DNA of 64,000 nt from Streptomyces sp. SAI-135 (GTDB taxonomy: Bacteria; Actinomycetota; Actinomycetes; Streptomycetales; Streptomycetaceae): assembly GCF_029893805.1 (NCBI RefSeq), contig NZ_JARXYP010000002.1:4774001-4838000 (forward strand), written 5' to 3'. The notes beneath the pieces were generated by a model. That model was given only the letters and a program-made list of their open reading frames with translations. It did not search any database and was not told the DNA's origin. Below are positions 43,303 to 51,687 of this stretch, in pieces (position 1 is the first letter of the stretch; every line of letters starts with the position of its first letter). Position numbers and translations under genes: made by a program.

Positions 43303-43965
43303 ATGCGCAAGTACACCCATGCCCTGACCGCCGGCGCGATGGCCCTCGGACTGGCAACGGCCGGTCTGGTCACGGCGGTTCCCGCGACCGCGGCACCGGC
43401 TCCCGCACCGCGGGCCGGATACACCGCCGCCACGACGACGGACACCAGTGAGGCCTTCTTCCAGGCCGTCCTCGCGTCCGTGGCCGAGAAGCGGGCCGCG
43501 CACCCCGACAGCACGGCGGCCGTCACCGTCGTCTACGACGCCTCCCGGGCGCCCTCGTTCAGCGCGCAGATAAGCCGCAGCGCCCAGATATGGAACAGCT
43601 CGGTCTCCAACGTCAGACTCCAGTCGGGGTCGGCGTCGAGCGCCGACTTCTCCTACCGCGAGGGCAACGACTCGCGCGGTTCGTACGCCTCGACCGACGG
43701 TCACGGCAGCGGGTATGTCTTCCTGGACTACCGCCAGAACCAGCAGTACGACTCGACCCGTGTCACCGCCCACGAGACCGGACACGTGCTCGGTCTGCCG
43801 GACCACTACTCCGGTCCGTGCAGTGAGCTGATGTCGGGCGGCGGCCCCGGCCCGTCCTGCACCAACGCCGTCCCGAACGCCGCCGAGCGCAGCCGGGTCA
43901 ACCAGCTCTGGGCGAACGGCCTGGCCGCGGCCATGGACAAGGCCCTGCACAAGTCCGACCGCTAG
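43303..43965 (+). CDS. snpA: Snapalysin, secreted small neutral metalloprotease (M7)
   Basis: The 220-residue pre-pro-enzyme has a signal peptide (AGAMALGLATAGLVTAVPATA), a short propeptide and the M7 catalytic domain. The zinc site HETGHVLGLPDHY (near residue 157) gives His, His and Asp ligands and the catalytic Glu, the HExxHxxGxxD form. GGAG-type sequence AAGGAG precedes the ATG. It is activated, by analogy, by the divergent LysR protein. It converges on the FUSC gene across a hairpin. Confidence 0.93.
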   Translation: MRKYTHALTAGAMALGLATAGLVTAVPATAAPAPAPRAGYTAATTTDTSEAFFQAVLASVAEKRAAHPDSTAAVTVVYDASRAPSFSAQISRSAQIWNSSVSNVRLQSGSASSADFSYREGNDSRGSYASTDGHGSGYVFLDYRQNQQYDSTRVTAHETGHVLGLPDHYSGPCSELMSGGGPGPSCTNAVPNAAERSRVNQLWANGLAAAMDKALHKSDR

Positions 43966-43980
43966 CCGCCACCCCCCACC

Positions 43981-44021
43981 CCGGTGCGGGCCGCCCACCA
44001 CGAGAGGGCGGCCCGCACCGG
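43981..44021. terminator. Bidirectional terminator between snpA and the FUSC gene
   Basis: CCGGTGCGGGCCGCCC (43981-43996) pairs perfectly with 44006-44021 around a nine-base loop, between two convergent genes. Confidence 0.85.
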
Positions 44022-44032
44022 CATGCCGCCGG

Positions 44033-45958
44033 TCAGCGCGGTGAGGTGATCGCCCGGGCCGCCGCCACCTCCTGGCGGACCGGCTCCAGCACACTGCCCG
44101 CGGGCCCGGTGAGGTCGGTGCGGACCTCGTAGAGGGTCTCCGCCTCGCGCAGCCCCTCCGCCAACTCGCGCAGCTGAAGGGCGACCTGGCCGACCTCGGC
44201 CGGGGACGGGGGCTGTGCTCCGTGCCGTACACGGACGCGTGCCGCGGTCGTCGCGTCCACGATGCGTTCGACCGCGACGACCAGCGGCCACCAGGCGGCG
44301 GCCCGGCGTCCGGTGGGCGGCGGTTCGGTCAGCGCGCGCTGGAACTCCGTACGGATGACCGAGAGGTCGCGGTAGAGGCGGCGGCGCATCCGGGCGCGGG
44401 CCGAGGGTTCCGTGCTCGGCAGGAAGGCCGACTCCACATAGGTCGCCGTGTCCGCCACCGCGTCCGCCAGCCGGTCGCCGACCCGGGTGTGCCAGCTCTC
44501 CGGCCACAGCAGATAGCCCGCGACCAGGGCGATCGCGCAGCCCATCAGGGAGTCCAGCAGACGGGGCATCAGCAGGGCGGTGCCCTGGTGGTTGAGGACG
44601 TCCGACAGCAGGAGGATCACCGGGGTGATCGCGGCCGTCTGGTAGCCGTACCCGCGCGGGGTCAGGGCGGGGATCAGCGGGGCCAGCACCAGCATCACCG
44701 CCACGTCCCACCATCCGCGCGGCACCTGGGAGAGCACCGCCGCCGCGACCACGAGCCCGGCCACCGTGCCCAGCGCCCGCAGCAGGGCCCGCGAGAACAC
44801 CGAACCGAAGTCCGGCTTCAGCACGAAGGTGATCGTCAGGGCCACCCAGTAGGAGCGGGGCACGGGGACGATCGACACCAGTGCCTGGGCCAGCCCGATG
44901 CACAGGGCGAGCCGCAGGCCGTACCGCCAGGACGCCGCCGACAGGGCCACGTTCCGAGCCGCCCGGGCGGCGCGCACGCCGAGCGCGGCCGGGCGGCCCA
45001 GCCGGTCGTCGATGCCGCTCGGATCCACGTCCGGCGCGGCGACGACCTCGGCCGCGTGGCGCAGGGCGTGGTCGACGGCGCGGGCGGTCTCCGACACCGG
45101 AACCGGCAGACGCAGTCCGGTCGGTCCCGTGTACCCCGTCTCCACCGCCTGGGCGAGATGGCGGACCGCCTCCGGGATCTCCGGTGCCAGCGGCCGGCCG
45201 GACAGGTGGGCCGCGGGGGCCGCCTCCACCACCGGTGTGATCGCGTTCAACTGCGCCAGCAGCCGGGTGAGTTCGGGGCTGCGGCCGTGATGGCGGGCGC
45301 GCCGGGCGAGGACGAGGTCGTACGACTGGTTCAGGGACTGGGTGACGGCGTGCCGTGCCTCGTCGTACTCCGCGCGGCCGCAGGCGGCCATCAGGCCGGC
45401 CACCGCCCGGTAGCTGCCCGCGACCGCCGCCCGCTCCGGCACCCCGGACCTGAGCGGCCAGGCGAGCAGGGCCAGCAGCAGGACGAGCAGTCCGCCGCCG
45501 GTCATCAGCAGCGGGGCCGTCCACCACTCGCCCGGCATCGGAAGGCCCGCGCCCACCACGGAGTTCAGCAGCAGGAGCAGTCCCGAGACCGAGGCGACCG
45601 CGCCGATCGTCGAGATCATCCCGGAGACGAGGGCGACCCCGGTGACCGCCCAGACGGCGAGCCATCCCTGGCCGTAGACCAGCGAGCCGAGCGTGACGCC
45701 GACCGCGCCGAACAGCTGGGGGATCGCGATGTTGAGGATGCGCATGCGGTACGCGTCCGCGGTGTCGCCGATGACCCCGGACAGGGCGCCCATGGAGGCG
45801 AGGGCGCCGTACAGGGGCCGGTCCACCGCGAGGCCGACCGCCAGGGGGAGGGTCATCGCGATCGCCGCGCGGGCCACGGCGGGCCAATTGATTGGTGCCT
45901 GCTGCGGTTGGAGGTTCCGGACCAGCCAGTCGGGCGGGGTGAGGCCGATGCGGGACAT
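44033..45958 (-). CDS. FUSC-family membrane transporter (aromatic-acid exporter type)
   Basis: The 641-residue protein has two hydrophobic blocks of ~5-6 helices each (residues ~25-165 and ~350-480), separated and followed by helical cytosolic domains, the FUSC/YccS/AaeB plan. The second block contains SYWVALTITFVLKPDFGSVFSRALLRALGT, the family motif. These proteins export aromatic acids or other organics. It starts 22 bp after the nuclease-like gene and is the last gene of a three-gene minus-strand operon. Confidence 0.86.
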   Translation of the reverse strand: MSRIGLTPPDWLVRNLQPQQAPINWPAVARAAIAMTLPLAVGLAVDRPLYGALASMGALSGVIGDTADAYRMRILNIAIPQLFGAVGVTLGSLVYGQGWLAVWAVTGVALVSGMISTIGAVASVSGLLLLLNSVVGAGLPMPGEWWTAPLLMTGGGLLVLLLALLAWPLRSGVPERAAVAGSYRAVAGLMAACGRAEYDEARHAVTQSLNQSYDLVLARRARHHGRSPELTRLLAQLNAITPVVEAAPAAHLSGRPLAPEIPEAVRHLAQAVETGYTGPTGLRLPVPVSETARAVDHALRHAAEVVAAPDVDPSGIDDRLGRPAALGVRAARAARNVALSAASWRYGLRLALCIGLAQALVSIVPVPRSYWVALTITFVLKPDFGSVFSRALLRALGTVAGLVVAAAVLSQVPRGWWDVAVMLVLAPLIPALTPRGYGYQTAAITPVILLLSDVLNHQGTALLMPRLLDSLMGCAIALVAGYLLWPESWHTRVGDRLADAVADTATYVESAFLPSTEPSARARMRRRLYRDLSVIRTEFQRALTEPPPTGRRAAAWWPLVVAVERIVDATTAARVRVRHGAQPPSPAEVGQVALQLRELAEGLREAETLYEVRTDLTGPAGSVLEPVRQEVAAARAITSPR

Positions 45959-45980
45959 GGGGTCATTATGAACACCCAGG

Positions 45981-46928
45981 TCAACCGGGTCCGTGCAGCG
46001 CGATGTCGACCAGCAGGGCACGGTGGTCGGTGTCCGCGAGGTCCAGGAACCTCGCGGACCTCGCCGAGAACCGCGCCGACACCAGCACGTGGTCGATCTG
46101 CGCGCCGATCGCCGGGGCGGTGCGGGCCGGCCAGGTCGGTGTGCGGCCGGACCCGGCGAGGCGGGCCGCGTCGCGCAGTCCGGTGTCGAGGATCGCGCGG
46201 AAGGCCGCGTGGTCCTGGGAGGCGTTGAAGTCGCCGGCCAGGACGGTGGGGGAACCGGTGGCGGCGGCGAAGTCCCGCAGCTCCCCCAGCTCCCGCCGCC
46301 ACACGTCCAGTTGGCCCGGCAGCGGCGGCATCGGATGCGCGAGCTGGAGCCGTACGGCATGACCGCGTACGTCGGCCATGGCCCCCGGCATGCCCATGGT
46401 GCTGCCCCGGATCCCGGCGGCGGGCTCCAGGGGGAAGCGGCTGAGCACGACGGACCCCCTCGAGCCGGCGCCCTCCACGGACCGCCGGTACGGATAGTCC
46501 TCGGACAGGGCCCGCCGCAGGGCCGCCGAGCAGCCGTACTCGCACTCCTGCACGAACACGACGTCAGGTCGGTGCTCGCGGACGGCGGTGACGAGAGCAC
46601 CGGTGGCCCGGCCGAACTCGACGTTCGAGGTCAGGACGCGGAAGGAGGCGAGCACCCGCCCGTCCGGTTCGCCGCCCTGCCCGTAGGGGGCGAGGAACCA
46701 CGCCAGCAGTCCCATCACGACGACCGCCCAGAGGGTCCCCGGCCACCAGCGGGCCAGCAGGGCGAGGGCCAGGCCCGCTGCGGCCGGCGCGAGCAGCCAC
46801 GGGAGGAAGGCGAGCAGCTGGGGGACGGGGGTGATCCCGTCCGTGTCGGCGAGCCGGCACCCCAGGACGACGCTCACGGCGGCGAGGAGCAGGGCGGCGG
46901 TCCAGGTACCGAGTCCTCGGCGGGTCAC
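45981..46928 (-). CDS. Membrane-anchored endonuclease/exonuclease/phosphatase-fold protein
   Basis: The 315-residue protein has three N-terminal hydrophobic segments (residues ~8-85) and then an EEP fold. Catalytic segments visible are LTSNVEFG, VFVQECEYG (metal Glu), LAGDFNASQDHAAF (Asp/Asn) and IDHVLVS ... DTDHRALL (His). EEP enzymes cleave DNA/RNA or phosphoesters; membrane-tethered versions face outward in many actinomycetes. The substrate is unknown. It starts with GTG 10 bp after the alpha/beta hydrolase gene. Confidence 0.83.
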   Translation of the reverse strand: MTRRGLGTWTAALLLAAVSVVLGCRLADTDGITPVPQLLAFLPWLLAPAAAGLALALLARWWPGTLWAVVVMGLLAWFLAPYGQGGEPDGRVLASFRVLTSNVEFGRATGALVTAVREHRPDVVFVQECEYGCSAALRRALSEDYPYRRSVEGAGSRGSVVLSRFPLEPAAGIRGSTMGMPGAMADVRGHAVRLQLAHPMPPLPGQLDVWRRELGELRDFAAATGSPTVLAGDFNASQDHAAFRAILDTGLRDAARLAGSGRTPTWPARTAPAIGAQIDHVLVSARFSARSARFLDLADTDHRALLVDIALHGPG

Positions 46929-46938
46929 CGTCCCGAGC

Positions 46939-47685
46939 CTACGAGCGGGCGTCGACCTTCGCCAGGAACTCCCCGAGCACCGCGTTGAACTCCCCCGCCC
47001 GCTCCAGGTTCGGCAGGTGCGCCGCGCCCTCGAAGACGTGCAGCCGCGACTCGGGGAGCGCCGCGTGCATGGCCTCGGCGTCGGAGACCGGCGTCCAGGT
47101 GTCGTCGGCGCCCACCAGCACCAGCGCCGGGACCGTGACCCGGGTCAGCAGCTCGCGGTAGTCGGGACGGGCGGCGCGGGCGCGCAGGGCCGCCGCCGCG
47201 GAGGCGGGGCGGGTGGCCGCCATCATGCCGTGGACGTGCGCCTTGACCTCGGGAGCGGCGTACGGCGCGACCATCTTCTCCAGCACCTCGTCGGCGTACC
47301 CGCGCATGCCCTCGCGCTCCAGCCGCTCCGCCATGGCGTGCCGGACCCGCACGCCCTCGGGGGTCTCCGCCGCCGGGGAGGTGTCGGCGAGGACCAGGCC
47401 CCGGATCCGCCCGGGGAAGCGCCGGTAGCAGTCCATGGCGATCTGGCCGCCCATGGACAGGCCCGCCAGCACACAGGCCCGCACGTCGAGTTCGTCCAGC
47501 AGCGTCTCGATGTCCTGCGCGAAGCGCTCGAAGCGGTCGACCTCCGCGGGCGGTTCCGCGCCGCCGTAGCCGCGCAGGTCGGGCGCGACCACGCGGCGGG
47601 AGGCGGAGAACGCCTCGATCTGGGGGCGCCACATCGTGTGGTCGAAGGGGTGGCCGTGCACCAGGACCAGGGGGATCGCCGTCAT
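46939..47685 (-). CDS. Alpha/beta-hydrolase
   Basis: The 248-residue hydrolase has the oxyanion-hole start LVLVHGHPFDHTMWRP, the nucleophile elbow AGLSMGGQIAMDC (Ser near residue 91), an acid in VGADDTWTP and a catalytic His near the C-terminus (GAAHLPNLERAGEF). It acts on esters, lactones or C-C bonds; the substrate is unknown. It is the first gene of the hydrolase-nuclease-FUSC operon and is divergent from the MocR gene. Confidence 0.87.
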   Translation of the reverse strand: MTAIPLVLVHGHPFDHTMWRPQIEAFSASRRVVAPDLRGYGGAEPPAEVDRFERFAQDIETLLDELDVRACVLAGLSMGGQIAMDCYRRFPGRIRGLVLADTSPAAETPEGVRVRHAMAERLEREGMRGYADEVLEKMVAPYAAPEVKAHVHGMMAATRPASAAAALRARAARPDYRELLTRVTVPALVLVGADDTWTPVSDAEAMHAALPESRLHVFEGAAHLPNLERAGEFNAVLGEFLAKVDARS

Positions 47686-47712
47686 GACGCCGACCCTAGG
47701 TCGGCCCGACTT

Positions 47713-47746
47713 CTCGGTGCAATAAAATCTTTGCCCTCGGTGCAAT
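47713..47746. promoter_or_regulatory. MocR-type direct repeats in the hydrolase/mocR gap
   Basis: CTCGGTGCAAT occurs twice in the same orientation (47713-47723 and 47736-47746), 23 bp apart. Paired direct repeats about two helical turns apart are typical of MocR operators. They lie between the divergent genes, so both could be controlled. Confidence 0.65.
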
Positions 47747-47775
47747 CATGGGCAGGGCGGCAAGAGGGGGTCCCC

Positions 47776-49104
47776 GTGCACGACTACCGGCGCATCGCCG
47801 ACCGCATCGCGGCCGACATCACCACCGGACGGCTCCGGCCGGGCGAACGTCTGCCCCCGCAGCGGCAGTTCGCGCGCCGGCACGGCATCGCCGCCTCGAC
47901 GGCCGAGCGGGCGTACGGCGAACTCGTCCGGCGGGGACTGGTCGTCGGCGAGGTCGGACGCGGCACCTTCGTGAAGGCCACCGTCCCCGGGCGGCCCGCC
48001 AGGGGACTCGTCGAGGACGCCGGGACCCCCGTCAACCTGGAGCTCAACTACCCCTCCGCCGAAGGCCAGTCCGAGCTCCTCGCCGGCACCCTCGCGCCCC
48101 TGCTGCGCCCCGACGTCCTCACCGAGGCGCTCCGCCCCGCCGCCGCCACCGGCACCCCGGCCGCCCGCGAGGCCGTCGCCGCCCTCCTCACCACCCCCGG
48201 CTGGCGCCCCGGCCCCTCCCGGATCCTCTTCACCGGCAACGCCCGCCAGTCCGTCGCCGCCGCCCTCGCCTCCCTGGTGCGGCCGGGCGGCCGGGTCGGC
48301 GTGGAGGAGCTGACGTATCCCGTGGTCAAGGACATCGCGGCCCGGCTCGGCATCACCCTGGTGCCGCTGGCCACGGACGAGGACGGCCCGCGCCCGGAGT
48401 CGGTCGCCGCGGCCCACCGCACCGCTCCCCTGTCGGCCCTCTACGTGCAGCCGACCCTGCACAACCCGACGTCGCTCACCATGAGCCCGGGACGCAGGCG
48501 CCGGCTCGCCGACGTCGTGCTCGACCTGGGCATCCCCGTCGTGGAGGACCGCATCTGGTCGTTCCTGGCGGAGGCCGACGACCCCTTCGCCGCGCACGCC
48601 CCCACCCTCACCCACGTCGTCGACGGCCTGTCCAAGCGGGTCGCGCCCGGGCTGACCGTCGGCTTCCTCGTCGTACCGGAGGAGCGGGTGGACGCGGTGG
48701 CGGACGCCGTCCGTTCCGGGGGGTGGAGCGCGGGGCGGTTCGCCCTGGAGGCGGGGACGCGGTGGACGGCGGACGGGACCGTGGCGCGGCTGGTCGAGGC
48801 CAAGCGGGCGGACGCGGCACGCAGGCAGCGGGTGCTGGCCGAGTGCCTGGACGGGTTCGCCGTGCGGTCCGATCCGCGCGCCTACTACGCCTGGTGGCAG
48901 CTCCCGGCCCCCTGGCGGGCGGACACCTTCACGGCCGCCGCCGCCGCGCTCGGCATCGCCCTGACGCCCGGGCCCTCCTTCGCCGTCGACCCGAACCGCA
49001 CCCCGGACGCGGTCAGGCTCGGGCTCGCGTCGGCTGCTGTGCCGGATCTGCAACGGGCGCTGCGGACCCTCGCGGGGCTCGCGGCGAGCCGTACCGGCCG
49101 GTGA
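47776..49104 (+). CDS. MocR-type regulator (GntR helix-turn-helix plus aminotransferase domain)
   Basis: The 442-residue protein joins an N-terminal GntR winged helix (LPPQRQFARRHGIAASTAER, ~27-46) to a fold-type I aminotransferase domain. The PLP-binding Lys lies in VVDGLSKRVAPGLTVGF (near residue 287) and the substrate-carboxylate Arg is near the C-terminus (PDAVRLGLAS). MocR proteins regulate PLP, GABA or amino-acid genes using the PLP domain as a sensor. GTG 47776 follows the direct repeats. Its last 92 bp overlap the convergent membrane-protein gene. Confidence 0.9.
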   Translation: MHDYRRIADRIAADITTGRLRPGERLPPQRQFARRHGIAASTAERAYGELVRRGLVVGEVGRGTFVKATVPGRPARGLVEDAGTPVNLELNYPSAEGQSELLAGTLAPLLRPDVLTEALRPAAATGTPAAREAVAALLTTPGWRPGPSRILFTGNARQSVAAALASLVRPGGRVGVEELTYPVVKDIAARLGITLVPLATDEDGPRPESVAAAHRTAPLSALYVQPTLHNPTSLTMSPGRRRRLADVVLDLGIPVVEDRIWSFLAEADDPFAAHAPTLTHVVDGLSKRVAPGLTVGFLVVPEERVDAVADAVRSGGWSAGRFALEAGTRWTADGTVARLVEAKRADAARRQRVLAECLDGFAVRSDPRAYYAWWQLPAPWRADTFTAAAAALGIALTPGPSFAVDPNRTPDAVRLGLASAAVPDLQRALRTLAGLAASRTGR

Positions 49105-49855
49105 GCCAGCAGCTCAGGGCCACCGTCAGACCGACGGCCACCAGCAGCCAGGAGACCGTGCGCAAGGTGCCGGTCAGGGCGTCGTAGACGGCGCCCGCGG
49201 CCGGGCGGCGCACCGGGTCGGCCAGGTCGGTCAGGGTGAGGCGGCGGCCGACGGCGACGGCGAGGCCGAGCAGCGCGCCGCCCAGTGCCGTGCCGAGGGC
49301 GGTCGCGGTGAGGGCGCGGCGGCGGCAGGCGGCGACCGCGATACCGGCGACGGCCAGCGTGGCGGCCGTGACGGGCAGCCAGAAACCGGCGACTTCGAGC
49401 ACGTCGTAGCCCTTCCGGAGACGGTCGAGCGCGGGCGCCGGGAGCACGGCGACCTCGGTGCGGGGCAGGGCGGCCCGGTGCTCCACCCGGGCGGCGATCG
49501 GGGCGATGTCGACGGTCACCTCGTGGTGGCCGCCCTCCCGCACCGCTCGCAGCACGGCCCGGTGGACCGCCCTGTTGCCCGCGTCCCAGGCGGTGCCGAA
49601 GGCGTGGGTGCGGGTGAGGGTGCGCACGAAGGGCCGGGCCGGCTCGCCGACCTCGCCCGCCACCGCGTCCGCCACGCTGTCCTGCACGGCGGGGTCGGCG
49701 GCCAGCGGCGCCAGCGCGGTGACGTACCGGTCCGTGTCGGCGAGGCCGTACGCCACCCAGGCCGCCGGCGCGCCGAACGGCACCAGGAGACAGGCCAGGG
49801 CGATCAGGGCGGCCGACAGGGCGGCCTGGACACGGGAGGTCACCTCTCCAGGCAA
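49013..49855 (-). CDS. Membrane protein with two to four spans, unknown function
   Basis: The 280-residue protein has a hydrophobic segment near the N-terminus (LSAALIALACLLVPFGAPAAWVAY) and others at about 158-180, 190-205 and 240-262. Between the first two lies an extracytoplasmic domain with conserved-looking features (DTDRYVTALAPLAADPAVQDSV). No enzymatic motif is recognised. The ORF runs 92 bp into the 3' end of the convergent MocR gene, so its exact C-terminus is less certain. Confidence 0.7.
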   Translation of the reverse strand: MPGEVTSRVQAALSAALIALACLLVPFGAPAAWVAYGLADTDRYVTALAPLAADPAVQDSVADAVAGEVGEPARPFVRTLTRTHAFGTAWDAGNRAVHRAVLRAVREGGHHEVTVDIAPIAARVEHRAALPRTEVAVLPAPALDRLRKGYDVLEVAGFWLPVTAATLAVAGIAVAACRRRALTATALGTALGGALLGLAVAVGRRLTLTDLADPVRRPAAGAVYDALTGTLRTVSWLLVAVGLTVALSCWLTGRYGSPRAPRGSAAPVADPAQQPTRARA

Positions 49856-49929
49856 GACGGTCGCGGGCGGACGCGCGAGCCGTGGCGGCCGAACGGGTGT
49901 TCCGCGCCGGCCGGGGCCCCGCGCGCCCG

Positions 49930-50358
49930 CTACCGGATCCGGTTCCCCTCAGCGTCCTCGTGCGTGTAGTAGCGGTAGAAGAACACCAGGAAGATCCCCA
50001 CCGCGACCGCCAGCCCCAGGGCCGTCGAGCGCAGCACGCTCTCGCCCGTCTGGCTGTAGAGGAAGCCGACGGCCGCACCGGCGAAGCCGGACTTCACGGC
50101 CGAGTGCAGTTCCCGCTTCAGCAGCGGGGCGAATGTCGCCACGGCGATGCACAGCACGATGAAGGCGATCGCCGTGGCAAAGCCGAACAGCACGTTCCAG
50201 CCGGTGATCGGCCCGCCGTGACGGCGGTTCGCGGCCGCCCAGTAGCCGTAGACCAGTCCGAGCACGACCGGGACGCCGTACCGGGCGGCCGTGTGCACCT
50301 TGGCGCTGAAGACATCGGGTGTCCGGGCGAACCCGCCCGCGGGTGCCGCATGAGCCAT
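49930..50358 (-). CDS. Small integral membrane protein, 142 residues
   Basis: After the start MAHAAPAGGFARTPDVFSAK, hydrophobic segments lie at ~30-47, ~57-78 and ~98-128, with a charged C-terminal tail (YYTHEDAEGNRIR). The ribosome site AGAGGAG eight bases before ATG 50358 fixes the start. I recognise no family. It is divergent from the membrane SpoIIE phosphatase gene. Confidence 0.75.
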   Translation of the reverse strand: MAHAAPAGGFARTPDVFSAKVHTAARYGVPVVLGLVYGYWAAANRRHGGPITGWNVLFGFATAIAFIVLCIAVATFAPLLKRELHSAVKSGFAGAAVGFLYSQTGESVLRSTALGLAVAVGIFLVFFYRYYTHEDAEGNRIR

Positions 50359-50471
50359 GGGAGCACTCCTCTCTGTCCACCCCGCTCCGCCCCCGACTAC
50401 CAGAGCACACCTGCGAGGGGGCGCTGGCAAGTCGGATGGCGGCGGGGGACACCCCGTGTTTCGCTGGCCCC

Positions 50472-51617
50472 ATGAGCGGTGTCGGCCGGGGACAGGTGCT
50501 CCGCGTCCGCGGCCGCAGTGTCGCCTGGGTGCCGCCCCTCCTGCTGCTGGCCGCGATCACCGCGATCGACTACAACACGGCCGCCCAGTTCCGGATGATC
50601 TCCTGGGTCGTGCTGGTGCCCGGCATCGCGGCCGCGATCTGCGGTGTCCCGGCCACCGCCGCCTTCGCCGCCCTCGCCCTCGTCACCTACGTGGTCGCCG
50701 ACGGCTCCTGGCCGCACCAGTACCGGTCCGGCCTGCCCGACTTCATCCTGGTCGCCGTCGGAGGCATCCTCGCCGTCCTGGCCTGCGCGGTGCGCCTGCG
50801 CGGCGAGCGCAGCATGCTGCACATGCGGGACGTCGCCGACACCACCCGCCGTACCGTGCTGCGCCCGCTGCCGCCCGTGTGGGGCTGCCTGGAGCACGCG
50901 GAGGTGTATCTCGCGGCCGACAGCGAGGCCCGCGTGGGCGGCGACTTCTACGACATCCAGCCCGGTCCGCACGGCACCCGCGTGCTCGTCGGTGACGTCC
51001 AGGGCAAGGGGCTCGGCGCGGTCGAGGCGGCGGCCGCGCTGCTCGGCACCTTCCGTGAGGCGGCGTACCACGAGCCGGAGCTCGCGACGGTCGCCGAGCG
51101 GCTGGAGATCCGGGTGCGCCGGCACGGCGGGCATGTCACGGCGCTCGGCCGCGACGACGGCGACCGCTTCGCCACCGCCGTCCTGCTCGGCTTCCCCGAG
51201 GCCGGCACCGGCGTGGTGGAGGCCATGGTCTTCGGTCACGAACCGCCACTGGTGGTCGGCCCCTCGGGGGTACGGCCGCTGCTCGCCGCCGGCGGACTCC
51301 CGCTGGGCCTCACCGATCTGTCCGCCGACGGCCCGCCGCCCGTCCACCGCGTCCCCCTCGGTCCCGGCGAGACCGTCCTGCTGACCAGCGACGGCGTCAC
51401 CGAGGCCCGTGACGGCAGCGGGGAGTTCTACGCCCTCGCCGACGAGGTGACCCGCGCCCTCGCCGCCGACCCGCGCGCCGCCGAACCCCGCCGCCTGGTG
51501 GCCCTCGTCCGCGACGGCACCCTCGGGCACTGCGGCGGACGGCTGCTCGACGACACCACGGTCTTCGCGGTGCGCAGGGCCGACGAGGGGGCAGGAAAGG
51601 GACGTTTGCCGTCCTGA
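50472..51617 (+). CDS. Membrane-anchored SpoIIE/PP2C-type serine phosphatase
   Basis: The 381-residue protein has three to four N-terminal hydrophobic helices (~18-108), then a PP2C/SpoIIE phosphatase domain. Metal-binding Asp segments are ARVGGDFYDIQPGP, VLVGDVQGKGLGAVEAAA, LTSDGVTEARD and DDTTVFAVRR. It probably dephosphorylates an anti-sigma antagonist in a stress pathway. No ribosome site is clear; an earlier ATG near 50436 is possible. It is the second SpoIIE-type phosphatase in the window, and no anti-sigma genes are nearby. Confidence 0.85.
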   Translation: MSGVGRGQVLRVRGRSVAWVPPLLLLAAITAIDYNTAAQFRMISWVVLVPGIAAAICGVPATAAFAALALVTYVVADGSWPHQYRSGLPDFILVAVGGILAVLACAVRLRGERSMLHMRDVADTTRRTVLRPLPPVWGCLEHAEVYLAADSEARVGGDFYDIQPGPHGTRVLVGDVQGKGLGAVEAAAALLGTFREAAYHEPELATVAERLEIRVRRHGGHVTALGRDDGDRFATAVLLGFPEAGTGVVEAMVFGHEPPLVVGPSGVRPLLAAGGLPLGLTDLSADGPPPVHRVPLGPGETVLLTSDGVTEARDGSGEFYALADEVTRALAADPRAAEPRRLVALVRDGTLGHCGGRLLDDTTVFAVRRADEGAGKGRLPS

Positions 51618-51687
51618 GAACTCCCCTTCGCAGCCGCACCGGTTACCGTGCTGCCGTACGTGATCGACGGGGGATGGGGAGGGACCG

